Below, one piece after another: positions 63,863 through 64,000 of a DNA stretch of 64,000 bases; within the stretch, counting starts at the first letter, position 1; the number at the start of each line of letters is the position of its first letter. The position numbers were made by a program, and so were the translations under genes. Below the pieces are notes generated by a model. It did not search any database and had not been told where the DNA came from. It worked only from the letters and a program-made list of their open reading frames with translations. The stretch lies in contig CBDETS010000002.1 of the NCBI GenBank assembly GCA_965242975.1, positions 558,001 through 622,000 on the forward strand, written 5' to 3'. This stretch comes from JAPPHA01 sp965242975 (GTDB lineage: Bacteria; Pseudomonadota; Alphaproteobacteria; Rhodobacterales; Rhodobacteraceae).

Positions 63863-64000
63863 TCAATTTAGGCGCAAAGCACCCTTCAAAACCGTCCGTC
63901 CCCGATCCGCATGAAACACCTCAACCCCAAACAGCGCCGCGAATTGCCTCGTTACTTTGCGCCGCAGCAGCGCGGTCGGGAAGGGCATGGTCCAGTAATC
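63863..64000 (-). CDS. C-terminal end of an unidentified gene (partial)
   Basis: The last 45 codons of a minus-strand gene that starts beyond the window, ending in TGA (63865-63863). It reads YWTMPFPTALLRRKVTRQF, then ALFGVEVFHADRGRTVLKGALRLN. The piece is codon-exact to the window edge. Too short to assign a family. Confidence 0.5.
   Translation of the reverse strand, partial: DYWTMPFPTALLRRKVTRQFAALFGVEVFHADRGRTVLKGALRLN

Noticed and set aside
1..64000. tRNA or rRNA genes
   Set aside because: No cloverleaf with a conserved TTCGAATC-type arm and no rRNA-like block was recognised by eye.

Overview
The window looks like accessory DNA of a GC-rich alphaproteobacterium, most likely a member of the Rhodobacteraceae or a close relative. 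The evidence is the high GC content, a TraA-type MobA/MobL relaxase with a TraF protease, Calx-beta autotransporters, and IS1634, IS982 and IS630 elements. The conjugation genes and FinO/ProQ-type RNA chaperones fit a large plasmid, chromid or integrated conjugative element. No replication gene or tRNA was recognised, so the replicon type is an inference.

Layout. (1) 1-26.8 kb is a surface-protein region. It holds a giant autotransporter (more than 6,200 aa, open at the left edge) with 16 almost identical 348-bp Calx-beta units, then a SWIM/SNF2 helicase, a short relic of another autotransporter barrel, an octanucleotide tandem repeat, and a second autotransporter. In the second autotransporter the passenger and barrel are separated by a 22-bp tandem duplication. 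(2) 27.3-31.3 kb is an RNA-chaperone neighbourhood: a two-domain FinO/ProQ protein coupled to a GOLPH3-like (GPP34) protein, a zinc-ribbon protein, an unknown 192-194 aa protein, a frameshifted cold-shock gene and a single-domain FinO/ProQ protein. (3) 31,498-35,901 is a complete transposon with 164-bp terminal inverted repeats. It carries a resolvase, a DDE transposase, an AAA ATPase and a YecA/SEC-C protein whose start overlaps the ATPase stop. (4) 36.5-41.1 kb holds small plasmid-type genes: a 101-aa unknown, a four-module CxxC protein, small unknowns, a Myb-like protein and a KfrA-like DNA-binding/membrane protein behind a perfect palindrome. (5) 41.6-53.6 kb is a 3,871-aa relaxase carrying four SF1 helicase modules and an embedded TOPRIM primase, with a start/stop overlap to traF. 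(6) 53.7-60.9 kb is lower in GC and full of IS elements. An IS630 splits a secreted-protein gene, an IS982 copy sits just upstream of it and is itself split by an IS1634 copy, and there are relics of IS66- and IS1595-like elements. The target duplications let the original sequences be rebuilt exactly. (7) 60.9-64 kb holds a KAP-family NTPase downstream of a type II toxin-antitoxin pair with a clear palindromic operator, then the end of a further gene.

How the parts may work together: the relaxase (nicking, unwinding and possibly priming) with TraF forms a transfer module. The KfrA-like and FinO/ProQ proteins could regulate transfer or maintenance, and the TA/KAP operon could stabilise or defend the replicon. 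These links are inferred from position and family only. The most unusual objects are the relaxase-primase-tetrahelicase fusion, the transposon with a SEC-C partner, and two different repeat-based switch or decay signatures on the second autotransporter.
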